NCBI GenBank assembly: GCA_030666865.1
Contig: DAOUWZ010000010.1
Coordinates: 1 to 39,802, forward strand
Reading direction: 5' to 3'
DNA: 39,802 bases
DNA from: a bacterium
Lineage (GTDB): Bacteria; Patescibacteriota; Patescibacteriia; S139-126
Both the position numbers and the translations under genes were made by a program. Below, one piece after another: positions 6,656-15,594 of the stretch (positions within the stretch are counted from its first letter, which is position 1; every line of letters begins with the position of its first letter). The notes below the pieces were generated by a model. The model had not been told where the DNA came from and ran no database searches. It saw only the letters and a program-made list of their open reading frames with translations.

Positions 6656-7050
6656 TAATATCGCAAAAAATTAAAGAAAAATTATATCCGGTAAATAGAA
6701 TTTTATTTTATTGGTCGGTAATATTTTTTTTGGTACTAGTTATATTTGAGGATTTGAAAAAATCAATAGTATCCGCTCATTTTATGCCGCATATTTTTAT
6801 TATGTTAATTTTTTTATTTGGTATGATGACTTTTGTATTTTCTGAAAATAAAGTTAAACCTGAAAAAAAATATGTTATAAAAAAAACAGATAAGATATTG
6901 GCAATAATATCTGGAGTTATTTGCGCTGGTTTGTATTTGTTGTTTATTAAGAATATTTCCTATGTGACAGTTTTGATTATGATTTTGATAATAATATTAG
7001 TCTATTTTTTAATAGTCTATATGTTTAAAGAATTTGAAAAAAAAGAATGA
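6652..7050 (+). CDS. Small four-helix membrane protein, unknown
   Basis: 132 residues with four hydrophobic segments (about 18-33, 46-62, 83-99, 102-123) and a charged Lys/Glu tail. The segment between helices 2 and 3 (ENKVKPEKKYVIKKTDK) is basic and probably cytoplasmic. There are no recognisable motifs. It overlaps the upstream exported-protein gene (ATGA-type overlap), so a partnership between the two is likely but unproven. Confidence 0.65.
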   Translation: MIISQKIKEKLYPVNRILFYWSVIFFLVLVIFEDLKKSIVSAHFMPHIFIMLIFLFGMMTFVFSENKVKPEKKYVIKKTDKILAIISGVICAGLYLLFIKNISYVTVLIMILIIILVYFLIVYMFKEFEKKE

Positions 7051-7181
7051 ATTAGGTTTTAGTTTTTAGACCATATTATTTTGTTCTGTAAACGCAGGAT
7101 TAGAATCTAATTTACTAACAATCAAAATGTCTTGCAAAATAGCTATTTTTTAGCTAAAATATATAATATTAACACAAAAAA

Positions 7182-7667
7182 ATGATTGACGGAGTTAAAA
7201 TCAAGAAATTAAATGTTCATGCTGATATTCCTGATACTGAGGAGATTTTGTCAGAACCTGGATTTCTAATGGAGGTGCTACGGGATGATGATGAATTATT
7301 GAAAAAATTTGGTCAGACAACTTTTACTGTTGCTTATCAGGGCACAATTAAAGCGTTTCACTACCATGAGAAACAAGATGATTTGTGGTTTATTGCTACT
7401 GGTAAGGCAATGGTTGTTTTGTATGATATGAGGGAAGATTCACCCACGCGGGGAGAAACTCAGGTTATTCTAGCTGGAGAAGGGGATTATAAATTGATTT
7501 TAATTCCAATTGGAGTGGCTCATGGCTATAGGGTTATTTCTAAAGAGCCGGTTTTACTTTTTTATCATACAACCGAAAGTTATAATTCTGAAAATCCAGA
7601 TGAAAAAAGATTAGCTTATGACGATCCAAAAATAAATTTTGATTGGCAAAATAAAAGTTTAGAATAA
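7182..7667 (+). CDS. RmlC-like cupin (dTDP-4-dehydrorhamnose 3,5-epimerase-related)
   Basis: 161 residues with the RmlC-type double-stranded beta-helix: GTIKAFHYHEKQDDLWFIATGKAMV in short pieces is the classic core (GTIKAFHYHEKQ then DLWFIATG, residues 55-75), followed by LYDMREDSPTRGE, PIGVAHGYRVI and the C-terminal PDEKRLAYDDPKINFDW. His61, in the HYH motif, sits at the position of the epimerase catalytic base. The chain is shorter than most full RmlC proteins, and the gene is about 2.5 kb before rfbB, so it may supply the missing epimerase step (rfbC) of the dTDP-rhamnose pathway, or be a sugar-nucleotide cupin of other specificity. A TATAAT at 7162-7167 may be its -10. Confidence 0.8.
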   Translation: MIDGVKIKKLNVHADIPDTEEILSEPGFLMEVLRDDDELLKKFGQTTFTVAYQGTIKAFHYHEKQDDLWFIATGKAMVVLYDMREDSPTRGETQVILAGEGDYKLILIPIGVAHGYRVISKEPVLLFYHTTESYNSENPDEKRLAYDDPKINFDWQNKSLE

Positions 7668-7684
7668 ATATTAAATATAAAAAA

Positions 7685-8101
7685 ATGAATGATTGCATAT
7701 TTTGCAAAATTTTAGTTGGCGATATTCCGGCGGAAATTGTGTATGAAGATAAGGATGCAATTGCTTTTATGGATATTTCTCCAGTTACCAAAGGGCATGT
7801 CTTAGTGATACCCAGGGAACATTACAAGGATGTCATAGATGTGCCTGAGGAAATTTTACAAAAAATGATCGTGGTAGCTAAGAAAATCGCTCCAAAAATT
7901 GTTGAGGCAGTTGGAGCTGATGGATTTAATATTGGTATAAATAATGGTAAAGCTGCCGGACAGGTTGTTTATCATCTTCATATGCACGTTATGCCTAGAT
8001 ATGAATATGACAATTTGAAAATGTGGGAAGGTGATGGTTATCAGGAAGGAGAAATAAAAGAGTATGGTGATAAAATTAGAAATTATTTAGATATTAATTA
8101 A
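7685..8101 (+). CDS. HIT family nucleotide hydrolase (HINT-like)
   Basis: 138 residues. The histidine-triad motif HLHMHVMPR lies near residues 97-105, preceded by the FNIGINNGKAAGQVVYH segment. The N-terminus CIFCKILVGDIPAEIVYED has the CxxC pair (Cys4, Cys7) common in zinc-binding HIT proteins. It is predicted to act in the cytosol on nucleoside phosphoramidates or related adenylylated small molecules; the exact substrate is unknown. It lies 17 nt after the cupin and 5 nt before the SAH hydrolase gene, so it is within one operon. Confidence 0.93.
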   Translation: MNDCIFCKILVGDIPAEIVYEDKDAIAFMDISPVTKGHVLVIPREHYKDVIDVPEEILQKMIVVAKKIAPKIVEAVGADGFNIGINNGKAAGQVVYHLHMHVMPRYEYDNLKMWEGDGYQEGEIKEYGDKIRNYLDIN

Positions 8102-8106
8102 TAAAA

Positions 8107-9363
8107 ATGAAGAAATATAATATTAAGAATATAAATTTAGCTAGTCAGGGAAAAAAGAAAATAGAATGGGCAGGCAATGAAATGCCTGTCTTAAAGTCTT
8201 TGGAAAAGAAGTTTTCAAAAAATAAACCGCTCAAAGGTTTGCGATTAGCGGCTTGTCTTCATGTCACCAGTGAAACTGCAAATTTGATGATTCTTTTGAA
8301 AAAATCTGGGGCAGAAGTCAAGCTCTGCGCTTCAAATCCATTATCAACTCAGGATGAAGTAGTTGCTTCTTTGGTAAAAGATTATGGCATATCAGTTTAT
8401 GCAGTCCATGGTGCTTCTAGGCAGCTTTATTATCAGCATTTGGAATCGACAGTATCGGATCAGACAAATATGACTATGGATGACGGAGCTGATTTGGTAA
8501 ATTTACTTCATACAAAGAAAAAAAATTATCTGAAGAATATTGTTGGCGGAACTGAAGAAACTACTACTGGAGTTATTAGGTTAAAAGCGTTAGCTGGACA
8601 AGGGAAATTAGCCTATCCAATTATTGCTGTTAATGACGCTATGACTAAACATTTTTTTGACAATCGTTATGGTACAGGGCAATCTACTATTGATGGTTTA
8701 ATCCGAGCTACCAATATATTATTAGCGGGAAAAGTTTTGGTAGTGGCTGGCTATGGTTGGTGCGGACGAGGCGTGGCTATGCGAGCTAAAGGTCATGGAT
8801 CGCAAGTGATAGTTACAGAAGTAGATCCAGTCAGAGCGCTTGAAGCTAGAATGGATGGATTTGAAGTGATGCAAATGGTTGATGCAGCTAGAATCGGAGA
8901 TATATTTGTTACGGCTACCGGGGATATAAATGTAATTGACGCTAAACATATCAAATTAATGAAGTCAGGAGCTATTCTGGCTAATACTGGGCATTTTGAT
9001 GTAGAGATTAATGTAAAAGCCTTACAGAATATGGCAAAATCAAACAAAGAGGTTAGACCGCAGGTGGTTGAATATAGTGTTGGTAATAAAAAAATTAACT
9101 TAATAGCTGGTGGTAGGTTAGTCAACCTCTCTGCAGCCGAAGGTCATCCTGCTCAAGTAATGGATATGAGCTTTGCTGGTCAATTTCAAGCAGCTAAATA
9201 TGTTTGGCAGAACTATAAAAAAATGAAACCAGAAGTTTATGTATTGCCAATAAAACTTGATAATGAAATAGCTAAGGCGAAACTTTCTACTATGGGGATT
9301 CAAATTGATAAACTTACTCAGGAACAAAAAAAATATTTATCTAGTTGGGAATTGGGAACCTAG
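8107..9363 (+). CDS. ahcY: S-adenosylhomocysteinase
   Basis: The 418-residue enzyme splits S-adenosylhomocysteine into adenosine and homocysteine, using bound NAD. Visible features are the substrate-domain motifs LRLAACLHVTSETANL and TTTGVIRLKAL, the catalytic Lys/Asp segment IAVNDAMTKHFFDNRYGTGQ, the NAD-binding glycine-rich loop GYGWCGRGVAMRAKG followed by VTEVDP, and the C-terminal NLSAAEGHPAQVMDMSF. Length is that of the short bacterial/archaeal type without the 40-residue insertion. It recycles the product of methyltransferases; two methyltransferase-like genes occur in the second cassette island. Identification is firm. Confidence 0.96.
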   Translation: MKKYNIKNINLASQGKKKIEWAGNEMPVLKSLEKKFSKNKPLKGLRLAACLHVTSETANLMILLKKSGAEVKLCASNPLSTQDEVVASLVKDYGISVYAVHGASRQLYYQHLESTVSDQTNMTMDDGADLVNLLHTKKKNYLKNIVGGTEETTTGVIRLKALAGQGKLAYPIIAVNDAMTKHFFDNRYGTGQSTIDGLIRATNILLAGKVLVVAGYGWCGRGVAMRAKGHGSQVIVTEVDPVRALEARMDGFEVMQMVDAARIGDIFVTATGDINVIDAKHIKLMKSGAILANTGHFDVEINVKALQNMAKSNKEVRPQVVEYSVGNKKINLIAGGRLVNLSAAEGHPAQVMDMSFAGQFQAAKYVWQNYKKMKPEVYVLPIKLDNEIAKAKLSTMGIQIDKLTQEQKKYLSSWELGT

Positions 9364-9383
9364 ATTAGTATCTAGTATTAAGT

Positions 9384-10163
9384 ATGAATTATAATAAAGA
9401 ATTAAAAGTTATCAAAAAAGCGGCTAGAGAAGCTGGAGCTTCTTTAGCAAAATATTTTGATCAGAAGTTAAGTATCAAAATTAAATTGACTAATGCTGAC
9501 TTTGTTACCCAAGCAGATCTTGAGGCAAATAAGATAATCACCGACTTAATTAATAGGGAATTACCTTATGTTTTGGTTTATTCTGAAGAAAAAAAAGTTG
9601 TTACTAAAGATAGCGACTACGTATTGATTGTAGATCCTCTTGATGGTACTAACAACTTGGTATTGGGGATCCCAACTTTTTCTTCGGCTTTGACTCTGCT
9701 TTATAAAAATCAAGCTGTGGCTAATGTTATATACATACCCATGACGCGACAAATGTATTGGTCGGATGGTCGAGATTCATATTTAGGCAGTAAAAAGAAT
9801 AAAACTAGCATTGTTACAGATTTAAAAAAATCAACTTTTGCTTATCAACAGGATTATTTATCGTCGGTGACATACAAGACTAAGTTTGAAAATAAATTCA
9901 GACAAGCTGGAGCCATTAGAATATTAAATAATTGGTCGCCGCAGTTTGAATATGGTTTACTTGCCTCTGGTAAGATTCAGGGTGTTTATGCCCGCAATAT
10001 GTTTTGTCATGATTATTTAGGAGGAGTGTTATTGGCGCTTAAAGCTGGAGCTAAAATAAAATACTTTAAAAAACCTCAGAATTTAGTTGAAGATCAAGTG
10101 AGTTTTATTATAGCTGCTAATCAGTCTATTTTAAATAAAATGAAAAAAATATTAAATATATGA
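9384..10163 (+). CDS. Inositol monophosphatase family phosphatase
   Basis: 259 residues with the Mg-binding signatures of the IMPase/FBPase superfamily: the Glu pair in YSEEKK (around residue 68), DPLDGTNNLVLGIP (around 83-96), and a late HDYLGG segment in place of the usual WDxAAG. Substrates of the family include inositol phosphate, fructose bisphosphate and 3'-phosphoadenosine phosphate (CysQ type); the sequence does not decide. The departure from WDxAAG suggests some divergence at the substrate side. It overlaps the rfbB start by 4 nt. Confidence 0.88.
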   Translation: MNYNKELKVIKKAAREAGASLAKYFDQKLSIKIKLTNADFVTQADLEANKIITDLINRELPYVLVYSEEKKVVTKDSDYVLIVDPLDGTNNLVLGIPTFSSALTLLYKNQAVANVIYIPMTRQMYWSDGRDSYLGSKKNKTSIVTDLKKSTFAYQQDYLSSVTYKTKFENKFRQAGAIRILNNWSPQFEYGLLASGKIQGVYARNMFCHDYLGGVLLALKAGAKIKYFKKPQNLVEDQVSFIIAANQSILNKMKKILNI

Positions 10164-11137
10164 AAATATTGGTAACTGGAGGGGCAGGATTTATTGGTAG
10201 TAATTTTATTCATTATTGGCTTCGAGAATATCCAGAGGATGAAATTGTAAATTTGGATAAGCTGACTTACGCTGGTAGTTTGGATAATCTAAAAGAGATA
10301 GAAAATAAGCCGAGCTATAAATTTGTTCAGGGTAATATTGCTGATAACAAGTTGCTTGATGAAATACTTCCTGAGGTTGATAAAATAATTCATTTTGCCG
10401 CTGAAAGTCATGTAGATAATTCTATTACTGGGCCAGCTGTTTTTATACAGACAAATATTTTGGGTACTCAAGTTTTACTAGACGCGGCTATTAAACATAA
10501 AATTAAACATTTTCATTACATTTCTACAGATGAAGTTTTTGGCGCTCTGCCACTGGATAGCGAGGATAAATTCAATGAACAGACTCTATATGACCCTAGA
10601 TCGCCATATAGCGCTTCTAAAGCCGGCGCTGATCATTTAGTTAGGGCATATGGTGTTACTTTTGGTCTTAATTATACTATTACCAATTGTTCAAATAATT
10701 ACGGACCATACCAATTTCCAGAAAAACTTTTGCCAGTAGTAATTATTAATTTACTGCAAGGTAAAAAAGTGCCGGTTTATGGAGATGGAAAATATGTCAG
10801 AGATTGGCTTTATGTAGGGGATCATTGTCGGGCAATTGATTTGGTTTTGCAAAAAGGAAAAGTTGGAGAGACTTATTGTATTGGCGGACAAACAGAAGAT
10901 ATGAATAATTTGGAACTTATCAAAAAAGTAATAAAAATTTTAGACAAGGATGAATCTAGCATTGAATATGTTAAAGATAGGCCTGGGCATGACCGTCGCT
11001 ATGCAGTTGATTGGTCAAAGGCCAAAAATGAGCTTGGATATATGCCAGAATATAGTTTTGACGAATGGCTGGTTAAAACCATAGATTGGTATCGGGATAA
11101 TGAATGGTGGTGGGAAAGTAAATTGGTTAAAAAATAA
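10160..11137 (+). CDS. rfbB: dTDP-glucose 4,6-dehydratase
   Basis: 325 residues of extended short-chain dehydrogenase fold. The NAD loop GGAGFIGSNF is at residues 7-16, HFAAESHVDNSI follows the family pattern, the catalytic STDEVFG contains Thr-Asp-Glu, and YSASK gives the Tyr/Lys pair. NCSNNYGPYQFPEKLLP and GDGKYVRDWLYVGDH are diagnostic for RmlB. It converts dTDP-glucose to dTDP-4-keto-6-deoxyglucose, the second step of dTDP-rhamnose synthesis. rfbD and rfbA lie downstream on the same strand. Confidence 0.96.
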   Translation: MKILVTGGAGFIGSNFIHYWLREYPEDEIVNLDKLTYAGSLDNLKEIENKPSYKFVQGNIADNKLLDEILPEVDKIIHFAAESHVDNSITGPAVFIQTNILGTQVLLDAAIKHKIKHFHYISTDEVFGALPLDSEDKFNEQTLYDPRSPYSASKAGADHLVRAYGVTFGLNYTITNCSNNYGPYQFPEKLLPVVIINLLQGKKVPVYGDGKYVRDWLYVGDHCRAIDLVLQKGKVGETYCIGGQTEDMNNLELIKKVIKILDKDESSIEYVKDRPGHDRRYAVDWSKAKNELGYMPEYSFDEWLVKTIDWYRDNEWWWESKLVKK

Positions 11138-11138
11138 C

Positions 11139-11219
11139 ATGAAAAGAATTGATAATAAAAAACTACCATTATTTACTCAAGACGAGGTGATTAGGGATAT
11201 TTTGAAGTATAAAAAATAA
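11139..11219 (+). CDS. Possible 26-residue peptide or gene remnant
   Basis: A short frame starting 1 nt after the rfbB stop: ATG, then KRIDNKKLPLFTQDEVIRDI and a Lys-rich end. It is in the operon and has a believable amino-acid mix, but it has no family and no clear ribosome-binding site. It could be the remnant of a longer gene or a chance frame. Confidence 0.3.
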   Translation: MKRIDNKKLPLFTQDEVIRDILKYKK

Positions 11220-11231
11220 TAAGCATTAAGA

Positions 11232-11495
11232 ATGAAAAAAATTAAGAAAAAAGTTTGGCCAGAATACTTTCAGAGAATTTTAGATGGTGAAAAGAAATAT
11301 GAATTACGTTTAGCTGATTTTGACTGTCAAAATGGCGATTTTCTTATTTTGAAGGAGTGGGATCCAAGAATTCAAGATTATACTGGTAGAAGTCTGGAAA
11401 AAGAAGTGACTTTTGTTATTAAAACCAAAAATTTAAAATTTTGGTCTCAAACAGAAATAGATAAATATGGATATCAAATTATTTCGTTTAAGTAA
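11232..11495 (+). CDS. DUF3850 / ASCH-like small RNA-binding-fold protein
   Basis: 87 residues matching the DUF3850 pattern as I remember it: VWPEYFQRILDGEKKYELRL at the start (where a conserved loop bearing Lys and Arg binds ligand), DFDCQNGDFLILKEWDP in the middle and a YTGR turn, then a hydrophobic strand. The family is related to ASCH/PUA-like domains, for which RNA or nucleotide binding has been proposed. Its role inside a dTDP-rhamnose gene run is unclear; it is probably a passenger of the operon. Confidence 0.75.
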   Translation: MKKIKKKVWPEYFQRILDGEKKYELRLADFDCQNGDFLILKEWDPRIQDYTGRSLEKEVTFVIKTKNLKFWSQTEIDKYGYQIISFK

Positions 11496-11503
11496 TAAAA
11501 TTT

Positions 11504-11986
11504 ATGAAAATATTAATTCTATTCGGTTTACCAGGAGTTGGTAAGACGTTTATTGGTAATTTGATAAGTGAGAAATTCGATTATTATTTCTATGATGCAG
11601 ATAAAGATTTAACAAAAGAAATAAAAAGTGTTATCAAGAGAAATAAGTTGGTCAGTGATGAAATGAGAGATAAATATTATGTATTGGTTAAAAATAAATT
11701 AAAAATAATACAAGATAAATATGATAAGATTGTAGTAGCTGATGCAATACCTAAAGAAAAATACCGTCGGTTATTATTAGATAATTTTCCAGATGCAGTT
11801 TTTATTTATGTTACCGCTGATAGTAAAATAACAAAAAAACGTTTAACTCAAAGGAATCATATAGTAAATACTAAATATGCAGAGAAAGTAAAACTATATT
11901 TTGAAGAGCCTAAAATTCATCATGGTGTATTAGTAAATAACAGTGGTAGACAAGACATTTTAAAACAATTAGCAACATTATTATGA
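11504..11986 (+). CDS. P-loop kinase-like protein (shikimate/gluconate kinase fold)
   Basis: 160 residues with Walker A GLPGVGKT at 8-15, an Asp-rich second motif (YYFYDADKDL, near 27-36) where small-molecule kinases carry their substrate-binding Asp, and a late lid segment KKRLTQRNHIVN with Arg residues. This fits an adenylate-kinase-like small-molecule kinase. The substrate cannot be read from sequence. It is adjacent to rfbD, separated by 55 nt in which only a 20-codon frame exists. Confidence 0.75.
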   Translation: MKILILFGLPGVGKTFIGNLISEKFDYYFYDADKDLTKEIKSVIKRNKLVSDEMRDKYYVLVKNKLKIIQDKYDKIVVADAIPKEKYRRLLLDNFPDAVFIYVTADSKITKKRLTQRNHIVNTKYAEKVKLYFEEPKIHHGVLVNNSGRQDILKQLATLL

Positions 11987-12041
11987 AAATACTAATTTTA
12001 CCTTTCAATAAATTCAAGGCAAAATTATTTAGTAAAAATAT

Positions 12042-12878
12042 ATGAGAATGTTAATTTTGGGTGCTAAAGGCATGCTTGGGCATGATTTAGCTGAAGAATT
12101 CAAAGAATATGACCCTGTTCTATGGGATAAAGAGGAATGTGACATAACTAATGAAACGAAAACTCTAGAGTTAATTCTAGAGTTATCTCCAGAGATAATT
12201 ATTAATGCGGCTGCATATACCAATGTGGACGGAGCTGAAGATGATCAGGAAATAGCTGATAGTATAAACCACATGGCAGTAAAATATATATCTCAAGCAG
12301 CTAAAAAAGTAGGTGCTGTTTTAATACATATCAGCACTGAATATGTATTTGATGGGGAAAATCATAATGGTTACAATGAGGAATATTCTCCACAGCCATT
12401 AAGTGTTTATGGGCAAACAAAATTTGCTGGCGAGCAGGTTCTGGTTGATTCTAGGTGTAAATATTATTTAGTGAGAACATCTTGGTTGTATGGCAAGGCG
12501 CCTCAAAAAGGTAAGCCACGTGGTAAAAATTTTATTGATACAATTATAGAGAAAGCAAACTCGGGAGGAGAATTAAAAGTGGTTAATGATCAATTTGGCC
12601 GTCCGACTTTTGCTAAAGATTTAGCTCAGCAGATTCATTATTTGATAAAAAATAAATTGGATTTTGGTATTTATCATATTACCAATAATGGGCAAGCAAG
12701 TTGGTATGAATTGGCGAAATATGCGTTGCAAGTAAAAGGCATTGATGTTAAAATTAAGCCGTGCCAGACTGGAGATTTTATTGTTAAAGCAGCAAGACCA
12801 AAATATTCTATTTTAAATAACAGTAAATTACCAGAATTAAGAAATTGGCAGCAAGCAGTGAAAGAATATTTAAAATAA
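12042..12878 (+). CDS. rfbD: dTDP-4-dehydrorhamnose reductase
   Basis: 278 residues: NAD(P) loop LGAKGMLGHDL (residues 5-15), INAAAYTNVDGAEDD (RmlD signature), STEYVFDGENHNGYNEE, the catalytic YGQTKFAGEQ with Tyr and Lys, and VRTSWLYG. It performs the final reduction to dTDP-L-rhamnose. Two overlapping in-frame ATG codons (MRM) occur at the start. The nearby rfbB and rfbA supply the other steps and the cupin at 7182 could be the epimerase. Confidence 0.95.
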   Translation: MRMLILGAKGMLGHDLAEEFKEYDPVLWDKEECDITNETKTLELILELSPEIIINAAAYTNVDGAEDDQEIADSINHMAVKYISQAAKKVGAVLIHISTEYVFDGENHNGYNEEYSPQPLSVYGQTKFAGEQVLVDSRCKYYLVRTSWLYGKAPQKGKPRGKNFIDTIIEKANSGGELKVVNDQFGRPTFAKDLAQQIHYLIKNKLDFGIYHITNNGQASWYELAKYALQVKGIDVKIKPCQTGDFIVKAARPKYSILNNSKLPELRNWQQAVKEYLK

Positions 12879-12972
12879 ATTTATTTAGTTAATAAATTTA
12901 AAAAATTGGAAGGCTAATCCCGCGGCTGCGGGAGCGCTACATACTATATACTAACAACTAATCACTAATTCT

Positions 12973-13419
12973 ATGGCTCATGATTTTAAACTCTCAGTAA
13001 ATGCAATTCTTGTTAAAGATGATAAAATTTTATTGGTAAAAAGAAAAGATAGAGATGTGTGGAGGATTCCTGGTGGTGAGTTATCACTTGGCGAGACTGT
13101 TGATGAAGCAGTAGTAGCATTTATAAAAAATAAACTTGGATTGGATATTAATATCAAAAGAGTGGTTGGTTTGTATTCAAAACCTATTCAAAATGAATTG
13201 GTGGTTTTGTTTGAAGTAATTTTGCAACAATTTTCCCAACAGTTAAAACCAAGTGAAGAGTATACCGCAGCTGATTATTTTGATTTGAAAAAATTGCCTG
13301 AAAATTTACCGGACAAAAATTATGAAAGGATAAATGATTATAAAGAAGAATATGAGGATGTTGTTATCAGAACTCAAATGTCAGCTCCATCATCACTCAA
13401 GTTTCCATCATTGAAATAA
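12973..13419 (+). CDS. Nudix-fold protein with a degenerate Nudix box
   Basis: 148 residues with a clear Nudix beginning (ILVKDDKILLVKRKDRDVWRIPGGEL) given here as two pieces: ILVKDDKILLVKR and VWRIPGGELSLGE. The box should read GX5EX7REUXEEXGU; here the end is AFIKNKLGL, so the Arg-Glu and the Glu-Glu metal ligands are replaced by Ala-Phe and Asn-Lys. The first Glu of the box (LGE) remains. A classical Nudix pyrophosphohydrolase activity is therefore doubtful; a GDP-mannose-hydrolase-like variant or a binding role is possible. It lies 6 nt before rfbA. Palindrome CCCGCGGCTGCGGG stands upstream near 12918. Confidence 0.8.
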   Translation: MAHDFKLSVNAILVKDDKILLVKRKDRDVWRIPGGELSLGETVDEAVVAFIKNKLGLDINIKRVVGLYSKPIQNELVVLFEVILQQFSQQLKPSEEYTAADYFDLKKLPENLPDKNYERINDYKEEYEDVVIRTQMSAPSSLKFPSLK

Positions 13420-13424
13420 AAATT

Positions 13425-14156
13425 ATGAAAGGAATAATATTAGCAGGAGGGAAAGCTACTAGGTTGCGGCCGTTAACTTCAATAACCAGTAAACAATTAT
13501 TACCGGTTTATAACAAGCCAATGATTTACTATCCTTTAATGACTCTGTTGCAAGCTGGCATTAAAGATATTTTAATAATTATTTCTCCAGAATACGCTGG
13601 GCATTTTTTACAATTGCTTGGTTCTGGAAAAAAATTTGGTACCAAATTTACTTACGAAATTCAGGAAGAACCGAAAGGTTTAGCAGACGCTTTTATTATT
13701 GGTGAAGATTTTATTGATAATGATAGTGTGGCGATGATTCTTGGTGATAATATTTTCACTGATAATTTATCTGCAGATATAAAATCTTTCAAATCTGGCG
13801 GCAGGATTTTTGCTATTGAAGTTCCAGATCCAGAAAGATACGGGGTGGTAGATTTTGATCAGAGTGGTAAGGCGTTATCTATAGAGGAAAAACCAAAACA
13901 TCCAAAAAGTAATTATTGTGTTACTGGTTTGTATGTGTATGATAATTCAGTCGTAGAGATAGCAAAAAATCTTAAACCATCTGATCGAGGAGAAATAGAA
14001 ATAACTGATATCAATAAGTTTTATTTAGAGAAAGGTGAATTAGATGTAAAGATTTTGCATAATGATTGGTTTGATGCAGGTACCTTTGATTCTTTGCTTG
14101 ATGCGTCCAATTTAGTAGCTAAAAATCAGCATTTGTGGGAAGAATTTGGATCTTAA
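13425..14156 (+). CDS. rfbA: Glucose-1-phosphate thymidylyltransferase
   Basis: 243 residues with the sugar-nucleotidyltransferase signature GIILAGGKATRLRPLT (residues 3-18), KQLLPVYNKPMIYYPL, the metal-binding GDNIF (near 107) and VTGLYVYDNSVVEIA. It makes dTDP-glucose, the entry step for rfbB. It is shorter than the roughly 290-residue RmlA and ends soon after the WFDAGTFDSLLDASN segment, so it belongs to the short form. Its 3' end overlaps the convergent gene at 14119-15486 by 38 nt, with no terminator between them. Confidence 0.93.
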   Translation: MKGIILAGGKATRLRPLTSITSKQLLPVYNKPMIYYPLMTLLQAGIKDILIIISPEYAGHFLQLLGSGKKFGTKFTYEIQEEPKGLADAFIIGEDFIDNDSVAMILGDNIFTDNLSADIKSFKSGGRIFAIEVPDPERYGVVDFDQSGKALSIEEKPKHPKSNYCVTGLYVYDNSVVEIAKNLKPSDRGEIEITDINKFYLEKGELDVKILHNDWFDAGTFDSLLDASNLVAKNQHLWEEFGS

Positions 14157-15486
14157 ATATATTTTGAGTATTGGTTTTTGAATTTTGCAAAGAAAATATT
14201 ATATATTTTGCCTGTTTATCAAAGGAGGCATTTTCAATATGACTTTTTTTAAGGATTTCAGCTGAATTCCTATTATCTCTACTATCAAGTTCAATCATTT
14301 TTATAGACCCGGATGAAATTATTGATAAATAATTATTTGATTTGTGCCATAAGACATTTTTTATTTTATCACTTTGCCTGGTAATGAGCTGGGAAGAGCC
14401 ATTGATATCAGTCCATACTTCCCAGTTGTTAAAGTAAACAAATGTATTATCATCAACATAGAATACATTTTCTACATCAGAAATAATTCTTGAGGTTTTA
14501 TTAAAAGCATCTTCTTCATCAAAAAGAGATAAGATATACAATTTTTTATTTGATTTATCAAGTATGGTAACTTTATTATTTTTTATTCTAATAAATTCAT
14601 ATCCTAGATTATTCGGCAGTTGATAATCAGGGTTTAGAGCTTCGGTCTTGTTTTCATGTTTAATTTTTAAATAGATGTTATTATCACTAGATTTTTTTTG
14701 CAGATAATATATTTTATTGTCACTTAAGTAAAAATCAATCAGAGTGCCGTTTGTTTCTTTTAGTAATAAATTTTTTGATTTAGCAATAAAATTATATTTG
14801 AATAGTTCATATTCATTTTGACATAATATCGCATTGTCTTGAGTATTGGATAGTTTGCATTTATAATTTTTATATTTTAAAGTATTGTTTAAGCTATAAT
14901 AATCTTTATTATTTTGTAAATTTAGGAAAATAACGTCATCGGTGGTTGTGATAAATAAATTTTGATTATTGGCAGACCAAGAAATATTTTCAATTTTTTG
15001 GTCAAAATAGAACAATTTTTCAGTTTGATCATTCAAAAGATTATAAAGATATAATTTTTCATTTTGTTGATATAGTATAACATTCAATTTTTTATTATAT
15101 TGCCAAAATGTTACTTGTGGAAGTATATTTTCAGATAATACATTTTTCATAAATAGAAAAATATGTTCGGCAAAAGTTGTCTCACCTGAACGCACGTTTA
15201 ATTTTTTTTGCCATGAATGAAAGTCTGGTTGAGAAACAGTTACTAAATATTCATTAGGTATTAGATTGTTGAAACGCCAAGGAGTTATTTTTTCAGTTTT
15301 AATATCGCCAATTTGAATGGTTACTTTTTTGGGGATAGTTTTGATAACTAAATTTCCGATTTTTTCAATTTGATTTTTGTAGCTATTCCAACGATATCCC
15401 GAAGTATACAAAAGCAGTATTGGAGCTACTAATAAAAAGATAATAATAAAGATACTATACAATATCCTTCTTGATTGAAGACTCAT
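14119..15486 (-). CDS. Membrane-anchored PEGA/beta-propeller-like surface protein
   Basis: 455 residues. One N-terminal membrane helix (about 8-27) ends in LLLYTSGYRWN, a segment I know from candidate-phyla proteins with a PEGA domain. A PEGA-like domain follows (VIKTIPKKVTIQIGD ... YLVTVSQPDFHSWQKKLNV, about 45-100). After that come repeated strands such as ISWSANNQNLFITTTDD, VFYVDDNTFVYFNNW and VLWHKSNNYLSIISSGSIK, consistent with an outward-facing WD40/TolB-like beta-propeller. There are no catalytic motifs. The function is unknown; structural or binding at the envelope is likely. The gene is divergent from murA. Confidence 0.7.
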   Translation of the reverse strand: MSLQSRRILYSIFIIIFLLVAPILLLYTSGYRWNSYKNQIEKIGNLVIKTIPKKVTIQIGDIKTEKITPWRFNNLIPNEYLVTVSQPDFHSWQKKLNVRSGETTFAEHIFLFMKNVLSENILPQVTFWQYNKKLNVILYQQNEKLYLYNLLNDQTEKLFYFDQKIENISWSANNQNLFITTTDDVIFLNLQNNKDYYSLNNTLKYKNYKCKLSNTQDNAILCQNEYELFKYNFIAKSKNLLLKETNGTLIDFYLSDNKIYYLQKKSSDNNIYLKIKHENKTEALNPDYQLPNNLGYEFIRIKNNKVTILDKSNKKLYILSLFDEEDAFNKTSRIISDVENVFYVDDNTFVYFNNWEVWTDINGSSQLITRQSDKIKNVLWHKSNNYLSIISSGSIKMIELDSRDNRNSAEILKKSHIENASFDKQAKYIIFSLQNSKTNTQNIFKIQILPTNADF

Positions 15487-15594
15487 AATGATGGTTATTA
15501 TTGTTTATTGGTTTCATTTATAATATTACTTCTTATATTGAAAAAATTCAAGAAAGAAAGTAAAATATAGACTATAAGTAATAATTTATAAAAT

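Noticed and set aside
11983-12045. 20-codon frame between the P-loop kinase and rfbD
   Set aside because: Very short, begins inside the kinase stop region and repeats the start style of its neighbours (MKILIL); probably decayed or chance sequence.
12163-12182. CTCTAGAGTTAATTCTAGAG inside rfbD as a second operator
   Set aside because: It codes for a normal part of RfbD (TLELILELS) and has one mismatch; probably chance similarity.
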